A stretch of DNA of 64,000 nt, taken from the NCBI GenBank assembly GCA_008360975.2, contig CM039210.1, positions 22,839,007 to 22,903,006 on the forward strand, in the 5' to 3' direction. Source of the DNA: Lichenostomus cassidix. Its lineage: Eukaryota; Chordata; Aves; Passeriformes; Meliphagidae. Position 1 is the first letter of the stretch. Each line of letters opens with the position of its first letter. Under the pieces are notes generated by a model. It saw only the letters and a program-made list of their open reading frames with translations, searched no databases and was not told where the DNA came from. Positions 52,216 through 62,599 of this stretch are shown one piece after another. The position numbers and the translations under genes were made by a program.

Positions 52216-52619
52216 TGTACTTTTTACTCCCTGTATCTCAACCCTACATGTTTATAACCCTTGTACCCTTGCCCTGCTCAGAATTCTTTGGGGAAGATGA
52301 AACATCCCCACAATCTCAAGAACATGAGGCACCAACCTTGAACAGAGCCCCATCACTGAGACATGTTTTTGTAAACTAAGTTGTAACCTTTTTGGGGGGA
52401 GGTAATTTTAATAAGGGGGCAATTGCTTCATTTGTTAGACTTCTCATTGGAGACTTTTAGATAAGTATGCTAATCTAGGGGGTCCATAAATTGTATACAG
52501 GGGATATCATTGGAGCTCGAGTCGTCATGGTGCACCTGAAATCCTATTAAACCAAAGTAATACCCTTTTCCTATACTGCGTGTCTGTGTCTCAAATTTTT
52601 ATCAGCATTTAAGGCATCA
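52216..52619 (+). repeat. 5' LTR of ERV-F, lacking its first part
   Basis: It matches 58406-58888 from about base 85 onward and ends AAGGCATCA. The leader follows directly. Confidence 0.88.
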
Positions 52620-52623
52620 GTTC

Positions 52624-52641
52624 TGGCGAGCCAGGCAGGGG
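52624..52641 (+). promoter_or_regulatory. Primer-binding site of ERV-F, tRNA-Arg-like
   Basis: TGGCGAGCCAGGCAGGGG closely matches the complement of the tRNA-Arg(ACG) 3' end, with a few mismatches. Confidence 0.6.
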
Positions 52642-52959
52642 AAGAGGAGACCCCGAGTTTCAATTCTGGGCCGAGAAACACCCCGCTGCACCCCCCCCAC
52701 TTGCTGGCACTATACAAGAGGGAAGCAGCGGTCCGGGATTGAAAAACCCAGAGAGTTTCCGAAACAACCTACCACAGAAACACAGCAGGAGAGATAAGAT
52801 CAAAAGGGTTTTTTATGGTTTTATTGCTAACATCTGGGGAAATCTCCAAGCATGAGAGTGTAGCCGGGGGGGCCATAAAAGAGAGGTTATCGCAACCTAC
52901 TCCACTCCCGCAAGGAGGCTGTGAGGAGAAGGGGACGCCTTTCGTTATTACTCACAGGA

Positions 52960-53083
52960 GCTGTGGAGTAGCTCATTGGAGCTGCATAGTGGCTCACAGG
53001 GGGTCGTAGCTCAGAAAGAGCTGCGGCCCACAGGTTGGGGTATGAGTTCAACTGAAAAGTAGGAGTTTAAATCTCACCACGGG
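52960..53083 (+). other. tRNA-like modules in ERV-F leader
   Basis: TAGCTCATTGGAGC (52969-52982) and TAGCTCAGAAAGAGC (53007-53021) each form a perfect 4-bp D-arm-like stem (GCTC/GAGC) and match the A-box. GAGTTTAAATCTC (53063-53075) is a B-box-like T loop about 40 bases after the second. The span 53000-53083 is tRNA-sized, but the anticodon arm and acceptor stem are poor. Confidence 0.5.
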
Positions 53084-53221
53084 TTTAATCTGCGCGTCTG
53101 GTCTTTCAAACTTGTTTTCTTTGCTCTGCTAAAGCGTGAGAAATGCAGGCTCGTTTCTCTTGCTAGTCTTTAAGCTAAATGCTTTCTTTCCAGCTGTTTC
53201 TTTTCTGTTTTTAAACGAAAC

Positions 53222-54300
53222 ATGAGTGGTGCGTCATCTACTAACCCAAAAATCCCACAAGATTCCCCACTAGGTCTGATTTTAACAAACTGGCACGATC
53301 TAATGGGAAAGAACACCCCCCAGTACATGGGAAAATTATCTAGGCTGTCGTTGTGGAGGTGGCCTGTGTTGGAACTGGAGGGGAGAAAGAAATGGCTCAA
53401 TCTAAGCATTTTAGAAGATCAATTAATCACAAAACCATTAGTAGAGTTTCAAGTCCAAGGCAGGTTTAATGAATTAAAGTATGCAGAGTTGTTTTCTATA
53501 TTCTTGAATCAGGAAGAAGTGTACAAACAAATTAAAAAAGACTGCCTGCCTTGCGGAAAAGAATATCTTACCCCTTGTCTCTACAAGAGCCAGCCAGATC
53601 ACAGGAGGTGGCGGGAGGCTGGCTCTGTCCTCCGCCGCCACTGCTGCCAGCAGCCCTCCTCTCTGCCCCAGGCCGATATGGCACTGGGGGTGGGAGATCG
53701 GTGGCCACCGCCAGCTGCCCTCCCCCCTGCCACGGTAGGGCTAGGGATGGGGGATGGGTGGCCATTGCCCCCTCCGCAGCCACCCTCCCCGGGGCACACT
53801 GAGAGCAGAGGCAGGAGCGGAGCAAGGGCGAGTCGATCACAGCCCGCCCGCCGCACTGAGGGCGGAGGCAGGGGGGGGTCGGAAGCAGGTCCAGGCGGGG
53901 AGGGAAGTGCTGCTGCTGCTGCCGTACCTGACCCCTCCCAGACTGGGAAAGGGGGGGGGCGGGAGGCAGCAGCAGCTTTGCCGCACGGTCAGTAACAGAG
54001 CTGAGGGAAAAATAACTGCAATTGAAATCCAGCCAGATAAATTAAAGGCAGATAGCTCAGAAAGAGAGAAGGAGACCGGGATGAGGACTGTAACCACAGC
54101 AGCCAGCAGGCTTACCGGGAAGAAGAAGGGAATGGTAACCCGAGAAGCTATAATAAGGGCTGCTAATCCGGTAGCTAAACACACCAGATCTAAAAGAGAT
54201 GAACCAAGAAAGAAAGAGACTGTCCTAGAAGCACCTTTGGGGCAAGCTGATGGGAAACTGAGTCGAGGTATTATAAAAGTAACCAGTGTCACAGGGATAA
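53222..54300 (+). pseudogene. ERV-F gag remnant
   Basis: A matrix-like start, MSGASSTNPKIPQDSPLG, then LILTNWHDLMGK. Near 53600 it enters a very GC-rich Pro/Gly linker, shifts frame, and continues as a basic segment (KHTRSKRDEPRKKE) also seen in ERV-B. The capsid and nucleocapsid are deleted: the sequence jumps to protease-like ETRPFFQPLKCKL near 54310. Confidence 0.7.
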
Positions 54301-56460
54301 GTGAAACACGGCCTTTCTTTCAACCTTTAAAATGTAAACTGAGAAAATCCATTCTGCCAGTAAAGAAAGATGACAGTAAAAGTTACAAATTAGTGCAAGA
54401 TTTAAAGGCAATTAACAAAACCACAGAAGACATAGAAGACATAGATTCAGTTGTGCCAAACCCCTACATTTTTCAGACCACACCAACAAATGACCTAGGG
54501 AAGTTCACAGTTTTAAATCTCAAAGATGCCTTTTCCTGGATTTCTATAAGTAAAAGTAGTCAAGAATTCTTTACATCTGAGTGGGAAAATCCTGAGACAA
54601 GAAGAGAAACTCAGCTCACCTAGACAGAGTTACTCCAAGGGTTTCAAAATAGCCCAACTATATTTAAACATCAGCTATCAAAAGAACTAGAGGACTAGAA
54701 AAAACAAAAAAAACCCCTTATATAAAGCCCTTAAAGCAGCTGAGAAAGAAACCAACTGGAAAAAGAAAGCAAAAGCTGAATTTAAACAACTAAAACATTC
54801 CTTAATATCTGCTCCAGCTCTAGGGCTGCCAGACATAACAAAGCCCTTTGAACTTTTTGCATATGAGCAGCAGAATGTTACTCTAAAAGTACTGGCACAG
54901 CACCTTGAAAATCAGTAAAGAGCTGTGGCCTGTTTCTCAAAACAACTAAACATTGTTAGCCAAGGGTAGCCTGGGTGTCTGAAAACTGTGGCAGCAACTG
55001 TCATCCTAATACAGGAAGCTTGGAAATTCACCCTTGGGCAGCACATTGTCGTGTATGTACCCCACACTGTGATCTCTGACCTGGAGAAAAAGGGGGGACA
55101 CAATGTCACCCTAAAAACAATGCTTGTTGTAAACCCTACAATATTTTTGTCATCCACATTACTTGATGACCTGCCTGAGCATGACTGTTTATAAGCAACG
55201 GACGAGACCTATTCCAGCAGACCAGACCTGAAGAATGTGCCTCTGAAGAAGCCAGATTGGAAACTGATTACACTGACCAGAGCTCTAGGACTGAGCTAAG
55301 GAAAGGAAGTAAACATATAGACTGATACCAAATATGCCTTCAGTGTTGTTCATGCCCACAGAGCTATCTGAGAAGAACGTGGCCTGCTGACTGCTCAAAG
55401 TTATGACATCAAGCATGCAAAACAAACCCTTGCACTCCTGCAGAGCACCTGGAAGCCTACAGAAGTAGCTGTCCTTCATTGCAGAAGTCATCAAAAGGGG
55501 AAGACAACTCCTGAAGTAAGAAATTCCTTTGCTAACAAAACAAGAAAAATAACAGAAAAAAGCATTTTTGCAGTAGTGCCACATAAAAAAGTAGATCTAA
55601 CCGGGTTTGCTCCAAAATATGATCAGAGTGATCAAAAGTTAATTAAATTTTTTAAGGCTGAAATTAAAGAAGGTGAGTGGCCTGTTACACTGATAGGCCA
55701 AATTGTAGTCCCACCCCTGATCCTTCGAGAAATGGCACAGAAGGAACATGAGAGTACACACTAAAGAACAGAAAACCTTTTAAAACATCTAGAAAAAGTA
55801 GTAATAGGGAGAAGAATAACTGATATTGTGCAATCTCTAACAAGCAAGTGTGAAACCTGTTGCAAAAACAACCCTGACACAAGCAAGAGAACAGAGTTAA
55901 GAGTGACCAAGGCAAGGCATCTCCCAGGAAATTACGGTCAAATAAATTTTACTGAAATATCACGTGAAAAAAGATATTATAAATATGTACAAGTATTAGT
56001 TGATGTGTTCAATGAATGGCCTGAAGCTTGTCCCTGTCACACCGGTGCAGTGGAGGAGGTGGTGAAAGCCTTGCTTGACCATGTAGTTCCGAGCTTTAGG
56101 GTTCCTTTAAGAATGTCATCAGATAACAAACCACACCTTGTTGCAACAGTGATTGGGGAAGTTAGCAAGATTCTGAGACTTACTTGAGACCTGCACACAC
56201 CATACAGACCCCAAGCAAGTGGCAAGGTTAAATGTATGAATGGGACCCTCAAGGCCCAGATTGGTAAAATCTGTCAAGAAATATCTATGACATAGGTTCA
56301 GGCTTTGCCTATGGCCTTACTGAGGGTCCACATACAACCAAGGTGCAGGGACAATATAAGTCCCTATGGAAGCCTATATGACAAACCATATCAAGTTCTA
56401 CACATTCCGGGAAAAATTCACATGAGGGGAAAAATTGATTTACAGAAATACTTAACAGCC

Positions 56461-56925
56461 TGTCTCGGTTTGAAAGACAGGTGTCTGCCAAGAGAGGTTG
56501 AACCCTCCCTTAGATCAGAGAATGTGATTTTTTTTTCCTCCCTCTGAATTATTTAATTTTGTAAATCAAGGGGCTTTCAGGCAAAGGTATGGGAAAAAAG
56601 GAATATCAGTTCTTTACTAGTATCTATAAACAAACAATAACAATAATAGCAACAACAACTAGAACCAGAAAACCAATAGCAGATGACTTGTGAGCTGCCG
56701 AGCCTTTTCCCGTGTGGTGTAATCACGGTTGCAAGCAGCAGGGGCGCTGTTGAGCTCCCGGCCAGGCAGGGCAGGTGCAATGACTCCCGAGCGACTGCAG
56801 GTGGCGCTGTGGCGCAGGGTCGGGTCAGCGTCCGGCAGCTGCAATGGCGGACAGGCTGAGAAACACGCAGGGCAGCGAAAAGCAGCTCGGAGCAGCGAGA
56901 AAGCAGGGCAGCAGGGGCGGGCGCC

Positions 56926-56982
<57 letters not shown>

Positions 56983-57402
56983 CGGCCAGCGAGGATTTCT
57001 GCAGTCACAGCAGACGCCGCGGTCTCGTGCGGCAGAGGGCGGGGACAGGCAGCAGAGGCCACGGGGCTCTCCCGGCAGCAGCCGCGAGGGAACGCAGCCC
57101 GGGGGGAAAATGTGCCCTTCCCTGTGGGGGAGAAAGGTTGAATCAAAGCTCACCCAGCCAGGAGAAGAGAAAAAACAGGGCACAGTTGGATTCGCTTTGA
57201 TCCCAGGCGAAGAGCAGAAAAAGAGAAGCCTCTCAGCTTCCGAACCAAGAGTGAGAGTTCCCAGGGCCAGCTCTTCCCTTACCGTGCCCTCCCAAGCACA
57301 CCTTTGTCTTTTACAAAAGACTTGATGGCTCTAAAACACCCAACTATTTGTTGCTTAGTAACAGGAATGGGAAGAAATTCCAAAGGTACTCAACCCCCAA
57401 CA
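56461..57402 (+). mobile_element. Solo LTR in ERV-F pol, target duplication CAGCC
   Basis: It starts TGTCTCGGTTTGAAAG and ends CCCCCAACA, 942 bp, flanked by CAGCC at 56456-56460 and 57403-57407. Integrase codons continue across it. GC-rich in the middle; the (CT)n run sits inside it. Confidence 0.88.
56928..56981. repeat. (CT)n microsatellite
   Basis: About 54 bases of perfect CT dinucleotides in the LTR at 56461. It creates Ser-Leu repeat frames that are not genes. Confidence 0.95.
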
Positions 57403-57850
57403 CAGCCTTAAGCTCCATTTTGCAAAAGCTCCAGAAATTCGTCGTGCTGTCCAAAGTTATAAGATTGTACACCCCTGCTAACCTGTTTCAGCCTGAAAAC
57501 TGGGTCTTCATCAAATAGTAGACCAGCAACCCCTTCCAAGCTAAGTGGAAGGGACCATTCCAAGTTTTGCTGACCACCCTCACTTCTGAGAAAGGTTGCT
57601 GGGAAAAGATCCTGAATCCACTACTCCAGGATGAAGAAAGCTTCTGCCCCTGAGACCATCAAAACAGAGACTGATGCAAATCAAAATGATGTAGTTTAAA
57701 TTGTTCTTTACATGTCTGTTGTTTGCCCAATTGGTAACCATGACTCAAGGCTCAGCCAAAAGTTACACAACACTGTGATCCAAAACAAATATATCCAGAG
57801 CTCTTAATATGAGCAATTCCTGGATCTGCACCCAGTTACCACCTCTAGAT

Positions 57851-58109
57851 TGTCGCTGTTGAGCCACTAGCAGAGAAAGGACCCGGGTTCTCAGTGTGGC
57901 AAGAAAAGAGAGCTTTATTATTTTGATTTCAGTTTTTATAGGCTTTTCAGAGGTCACCCAGATTGGTCAGCCAGAAATCTCCCCCTAGGCCTGATTGGCC
58001 AGGCCTGAACTGTCCAAATCTCGAGACACTGTTTTAACAACATCCAAACTTTATCTTTATTTATAAAACACAGGAGAAAGTTCTCATGGGAAAACCTGTG
58101 CTAGCCACA
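57851..58109 (-). mobile_element. Short LTR (259 bp), target duplication CTAGAT
   Basis: Plus-strand ends TGTCGCTGTTGAG and GCTAGCCACA, flanked by CTAGAT at 57845-57850 and 58110-58115. Confidence 0.95.
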
Positions 58110-58115
58110 CTAGAT

Positions 58116-58405
58116 GAATGTGATAACTGGCCATTTAAAATCAGAGAAGATTGAGAAGAAATTTAGAAAGGAACTCAAATTCTACATGAAGTGAGTTCAA
58201 AAATTACACCTTGAAATTTGACCAGATCTTCCATGCCCTCACTTCATAGTTGCCAGACTGGGCCTGGGTAAAAAAAAACATTTATAATGGTTGTAATTGT
58301 AGTTATTATTTTTACCATAGCTAGTTGTGTAAACTGATGTTGTAAGTAGTGTAGTTTAGAGACTAAACAAGGTAAAAGCTTGTTAGTCTCCAAAAAGGGG
58401 GGAAA
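58116..58405 (+). other. ERV-F env scrap and polypurine tract
   Basis: No open frame. One frame contains a short hydrophobic run with Cys pairs, like the end of a transmembrane Env, and the stretch ends AAAAAGGGGGGAAA, the purine tract before the LTR. Confidence 0.45.
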
Positions 58406-58888
58406 TGACACCTGATGGGTTTTTTGTCCTTTTTCATTATACTTTTACACTCTTTTTATATATCCTTTTACCCTTCCCCATTCCTGTACTTTTTACTTCC
58501 TGTATCTCAACCCTACATGTTTATAACCCTTGTACCCTTGCCCTGCTCAGAATTCTTTGGGGAAGACGAAACATCCCCACAATCTCAAGAACATGAGGCA
58601 CCAACCTTGAACAGAGCCCCATCACTGAGACATGTTTTAGTAAACTAAGTTGTAACCTTTTTGGGGAGAGGTAATTTTAATAAGGGAGCAATTGCTTCAT
58701 TTGTTAGACTTCTCATTAGAGACATTTAGATAAGTATGCTAATCTAGAGGGTCCATAAATTGTATACGGGAGATATCATTGGAGCTCGAGTCGTCGTGGT
58801 GCACCTGAAATCCTATTAAACCAAAGTAATACCCTTTTCCTATACTGCGTGTCTGTGTCTCAAATTTTTATCAGCATTTAAGGCATCA
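58406..58888 (+). repeat. 3' LTR of ERV-F
   Basis: 483 bp, TGACACCTGATGG to AAGGCATCA, directly after the purine tract. Confidence 0.92.
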
Positions 58889-59331
58889 CTGGTGTGTGTG
58901 TTTGGTGGAAACAATTCCCCACACATCCGGTGCACTGAATAAAGCAAATATCCACTTCTCTGACTTGGTCTCTGAAGTGTCTCTGAGCTGGATTGGGGCG
59001 AATCAGTAGATAGCCACTAATGTCTTGCTGATGTTCTGCTGATAGCTCTTTATCTTTTGGGTTACTCCCAGTCTGTTGATATGTTGAGTTTATCAGATCT
59101 CACCTGGTAGAAGAATGCCCTGGAAAGAAACTAAAATTCCTTTTCCGGGGTGAAGACAAACAGAACTCTTTGACTAAAGTTATACAAATTTTTTAAACTG
59201 GTGTATTTTCCAACAAACTCATGACCCCTTCATTAAATTTTTTTCCCTCTCCTTTGCCCAGCTGTGGCAGGGGAGAGCGAGTGAACGGCTGTTGTGTGTG
59301 CCTGGTGTTTGGCCAGTATCAAACCATGACA
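58889..59331. repeat. Three LTR fragments end to end
   Basis: 58889-59015 (plus) matches the R-U5-like fragment at 2872-2990. 59016-59215 (minus) matches the start of the TGTTGGAAAATA LTR at 41891/51485. About 59236-59331 (minus) is the first 100 bases of an ERV-L-type LTR, ending in the complement of TGTCATGGTTTGA. None has a target duplication. Confidence 0.7.
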
Positions 59332-59473
59332 AACCTCTGTATGGAGCCCATAAAGCAGCCAAAAAGGGGATCATCATGTGGACAGAGTGCACTAGGGCTG
59401 CATTTAAACAGCTGTTGTCTTGAGACCCCATTGTTAAACTGACTAGGACTAAATTTGTTTCACATCACAGAAC
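59332..59473 (+). pseudogene. Gamma-like RT C-terminal fragment
   Basis: Codons read LYGAHKAAKKG, MWTECTRAAFKQL, comparable with LYELIKKES, WTKEATRAFKQL in ERV-C. Only about 140 bases remain before an LTR. Confidence 0.6.
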
Positions 59474-59985
59474 TGATGCCTTATCCGCTGGTAAAAATAT
59501 GAGGCAGACACAGCAGTATAGGGAAAAAGGGTATTACCTTGGTTTTGATAGGATCCTAGGTGCACAACTCCTCAAAGGTGGAAATACACTGAGAAGCACC
59601 CCGCGTACAATGTGTATACAAATTTATGGACCTCACAAATTAGCATATCTACCTCAAATCCCCAAATAAGAAACTTAAATGAAGTAATTGTCCCCCTATT
59701 CTAATTATCCCCCCCCCCCAAGTGAGACTACAGCCTAGTTTACAAAAACATGTTCCAGAGAGGAAGCTCCGTCCAAGGTTGGAGCCTTTAGTTTTGAGAT
59801 AGTATGAGTGTTTCGTCTTCCTATTCTGGAGAACTCCCAAACTAAGCTAAATATCAGACTACAAGAGTTATAAACATGTAGGGCTAAGGTACAAGGAGTG
59901 TTTGTGAAGAGTGCAAGGAGAGGAATAGTGTATAAACATGTATGAAAAGGGTAAAAAAAGAAAGCACAAAAATCACCAGGCATCA
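59474..59985 (-). mobile_element. LTR, TGATGCC/GGCATCA family
   Basis: Plus-strand ends TGATGCCTTATCC and CACCAGGCATCA, 512 bp. No clear 4-bp duplication (GAAC left, CACA right). More diverged than the copy at 60777, and it contains a C run near 59710. Confidence 0.85.
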
Positions 59986-60066
59986 CACAGCTGAACTGAT
60001 CTGACCTGACCATGAGTGCTCTGTCACTGCCACTAATCCCAGCTGCATGCATAGCCACTTGCCTGG
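59986..60066. other. Unassigned spacer
   Basis: About 80 bases, continuing at 60644-60776 after an inserted LTR. I recognise no gene or repeat. It may be single-copy host DNA or internal ERV sequence. Confidence 0.4.
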
Positions 60067-60638
60067 TACTTGATACATCAACAGCAAGTCTGTTTATATG
60101 GCTGATCCAGCAGAAAATTCACCCTGCAAACCATTAATAAACAAATTGATAAGAAGAGTTTTCCTTTGGATGAAACTGTGTGGGAGGTTGGGGAATTTTC
60201 TCCATTCTGTTGCTAGGAAACTAACGACCAGATACTTAAGAGACAAAAGATGTAGCCTTGGTGCGGTGAGGAAAGGGGAGGGGAGCGCCTGGCTGTGGGA
60301 ACTGACAAATAGCCTGCCTTTGCTCACAGACATCGACCTTGTTGCAAGCAGCTTTGTATCCATGAGAACCAGAAGCAACAACAGATAAACAACGACCAGG
60401 AAAACAACTTGGAATGCAACACCTGCAAAAGGGAGCCTGTTGTTCACAGAATATGCATGCTAGGAATAGCCCATCCAATGATGCTGTACAATAACAGGGT
60501 AGAACTAATAGCTTTATGGCACGAATGTTAGAAAATAGTATAAAAGAGACTTTGTAGTAATAAACGATGCTTATGCCTTCCTTCCTCTTGGCCTGGAGTC
60601 GTGTCTTTGTGTGTCGTTCCCGTCTCAAAACAGCGACA
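60067..60638 (+). mobile_element. Probable solo LTR, duplication CCTGG
   Basis: It ends CAAAACAGCGACA, followed by CCTGG (60639-60643); the same five bases precede 60067. TATAAAAGAG near 60539 and AATAAACG near 60560 give promoter and polyadenylation signals in plus orientation. The start is TA rather than TG. Confidence 0.6.
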
Positions 60639-60776
60639 CCTGGCTGTTGTAACTTTGCTCACTGGGCACCGGAGGGAGAACAGTGAAGCTGCTGCCCTCC
60701 TTTCGCTGATGATGCCTAATAACTTTGGGGTTTTTTTCTCTTCATGCGTCTGTAACTTGGTGTAGTTCTGTGCTCT

Positions 60777-61255
60777 TGATGCCTTAAAAGCTGGTAAAAA
60801 TAAGGCACAGACACAGCAGTATGGGGAAAAAGGGTATTACCTTGGTTTTAATAGGATCTCAGGTGTCCCCTCATCAAAGGTGGAACCACGCCGACAAAGC
60901 ACAACCCGTGTACAACGCGTATACCATTTTATGGACTTTACAAATTAGCATATCTACCTAAAATGCCCCAATAAGAAAGTTAACAAATGAAGTAATTGTC
61001 CCCTTATTCTAATTACCTGCCCCCCAAACGAGGCTACAATTTAGTTTACAAAAACATGTTCCAGAGAGGAGGCTCTGGCCAAGGTTGGAGCCTCTTGTTT
61101 TGAGATAGTAGGGATGTTTCGTCTTCTCCAAAGAACTCTGAACTAGGCTAAATATACAGGGAGTGAAAGGTACAGGGAATGGGAAAGGGTATAAAATGTA
61201 TAAAAAGGGTGTAAAAAGAGTATAAAGAGAAAGGACAAAAACCATCAGGCATCAC
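60777..61255 (-). mobile_element. Solo LTR, TGATGCC family, duplication CTCT
   Basis: Plus-strand ends TGATGCC and CAGGCATCA, 479 bp, flanked by CTCT at 60773-60776 and 61256-61259. Confidence 0.92.
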
Positions 61256-61384
61256 TCTCACAGAATGCTGAAAACCTCTGTTACCAACACATTTAACCAA
61301 AACCAAGCTCTCTGGATAGGGATTCAAGGACATATTTGTTACCCTAGGGCCCGAAATAGGTAAACAATGGTGGAAAGGGGGGAG

Positions 61385-62022
61385 TGAGGGGCGGATTGAC
61401 TCCACAACTCAAATAGTTATGAAGTAGGTATGTGTTTATTCCAGCTGGGGTGCATGTGGGGGTAGCCCCTCCAAAGTTATGCACGCCGTCAGCAGCACTT
61501 CACTTGGTTTATATTAGATTAATGGTTACATATGCATAAAGTTACACAATGCCCTTATACATATTCATTACCTATCCCTGCTTCGTATTATAACGAGTTC
61601 AAAGTTCATTTAAATATGCTCACGCACGTGCAGTTTCATGGATTAATTCTGGGCGAGGGTCCTGAAGATAAATGAGGGATGAAGTTAGTAGTCTTCCTAA
61701 GGATGAACTCTTCACCCTGTTCACTTGCGCATGCTCTCTTGGTTCTTGGTCCAAGTCCAAGCCTTAGAACTAACTTGTACCAGTTCTGGGGTCCGAGAGC
61801 AGGATGTTCGGTCACAGCAGTTTTTCTCAATTATTTGGCTTTCTTCTCTATATCCTCCTTGTTACTAGGTAGGCACAAAATCATTAGGCGAATGATACAT
61901 TGTCTTCAGCAAGCAAATCTTAGTAAATCATTATCCAATCTCTGTCCTTCTAAATCAGTTCAAAAAATTATTATCCAGCTTCTAGTTCCCCTAAATTAGT
62001 AAATTCTAGCCCCCTTAAATCA
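61385..62022 (-). mobile_element. Solo LTR, ERV-C family, duplication GGAG
   Basis: Plus-strand ends TGAGGGGCGG and TTAAATCA, 638 bp, flanked by GGAG at 61381-61384 and 62023-62026. It matches the ERV-C LTRs. The 129 bases before it (61256-61384) end in a G-rich purine run and hold no clear gene. Confidence 0.92.
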
Positions 62023-62026
62023 GGAG

Positions 62027-62268
62027 CAGGGCCTGGGGCAGTCAGTATCATCATCTGAAGGTGTGATTGGAGAATTAGAGACCAAAATGCTAATAAGACA
62101 GAACTTATAAAAGGTGAAGGGCTAGTGACCTGGTGTCCATTTTGGGTGTAGTCCCCAAGGGGGACTTTGCTTGCCTGAATGTACCTTGAAGGCCTTGAAT
62201 AAATTATCTGCTTTTTATACAACTAATTGTTTTGGCCTCTGTTTTCAGGTAGCCTGTTCCAGGCATCA
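62027..62268 (+). repeat. 5' LTR of ERV-G, left edge unclear
   Basis: It ends TTCCAGGCATCA and is followed by a TGG primer site and leader. AATAAATT lies near 62199. The ERV-C solo LTR at 61385 lies at or near its left end, so its start was not found. Confidence 0.6.
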
Positions 62269-62270
62269 GT

Positions 62271-62288
62271 TGGCATCCCAACATTGGA
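62271..62288 (+). promoter_or_regulatory. Primer-binding site of ERV-G, tRNA unclear
   Basis: TGGCATCCCAACATTGGA two bases after the LTR end. Not matched to a tRNA. Confidence 0.5.
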
Positions 62289-62489
62289 CAGGAAGGTCTC
62301 TGCAAATCCCTCTGGGCCCAGTGCAACACCTAGCCATCACCCCCTCTGTCAGCACCTTAGGGGCGGTGGCAGCCTGGAAGGCATTGGAGACCAAGGACCC
62401 AACACAGAGGCACGTGAGTAGGCATATAAAGTGGTGTTTTGTGGTGAGATCTCCCACAATTTTTTTTTGTGTAGAAGGAAATGTCCTTC

Positions 62490-62575
62490 TCAGAGAGGGC
62501 TAGGGTTAGTACTGCAGTGGCCAAGTTCAAGTCCTGCACTGCAACACTGAACGTAGGTTCAAGTCCTCTATGTGT
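62490..62575 (+). other. tRNA-like B-box modules in ERV-G leader
   Basis: AGTTCAAGTCC (62524-62534) and GGTTCAAGTCC (62556-62566); the second is an exact match to the tRNA B-box consensus. A TAGGGTTAGTAC upstream is a possible A-box. Same leader position as in ERV-B and ERV-F. Confidence 0.5.
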
Positions 62576-62599
62576 GTTACTTCTGTAATCTTTCCCATT

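Larger units (their letters stand above)
54301..57650 (+). pseudogene. ERV-F pol remnant
   Basis: A protease scrap is fused by deletion to RT (YKLVQDLKAINK, VLNLKDAFSW); the YVDD region is missing. RNase H remnants (DTKYAFSVVHAH) are near 55320. The integrase zinc domain and core are at 55600-56290, but the catalytic positions read QINF (Asn for Asp) and SGKVKC (Lys for Glu), so the enzyme would be dead even without the stops. The C-terminal part resumes after the LTR at 56461-57402 and ends near 57650. Confidence 0.75.
52216..58888 (+). mobile_element. ERV-F, decayed relative of ERV-B
   Basis: 5'-truncated LTR (52216-52619), primer site, leader with tRNA-like modules, gag start, pol with large deletions, env scrap, purine tract and 3' LTR (58406-58888). 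It contains inserted LTRs at 56461-57402 and 57851-58109. Confidence 0.9.

Noticed and set aside
56729..57325. Long overlapping ORFs on both strands with Ser-Leu or Arg-Glu runs
   Set aside because: They translate a (CT)n microsatellite in a solo LTR with CAGCC duplication.
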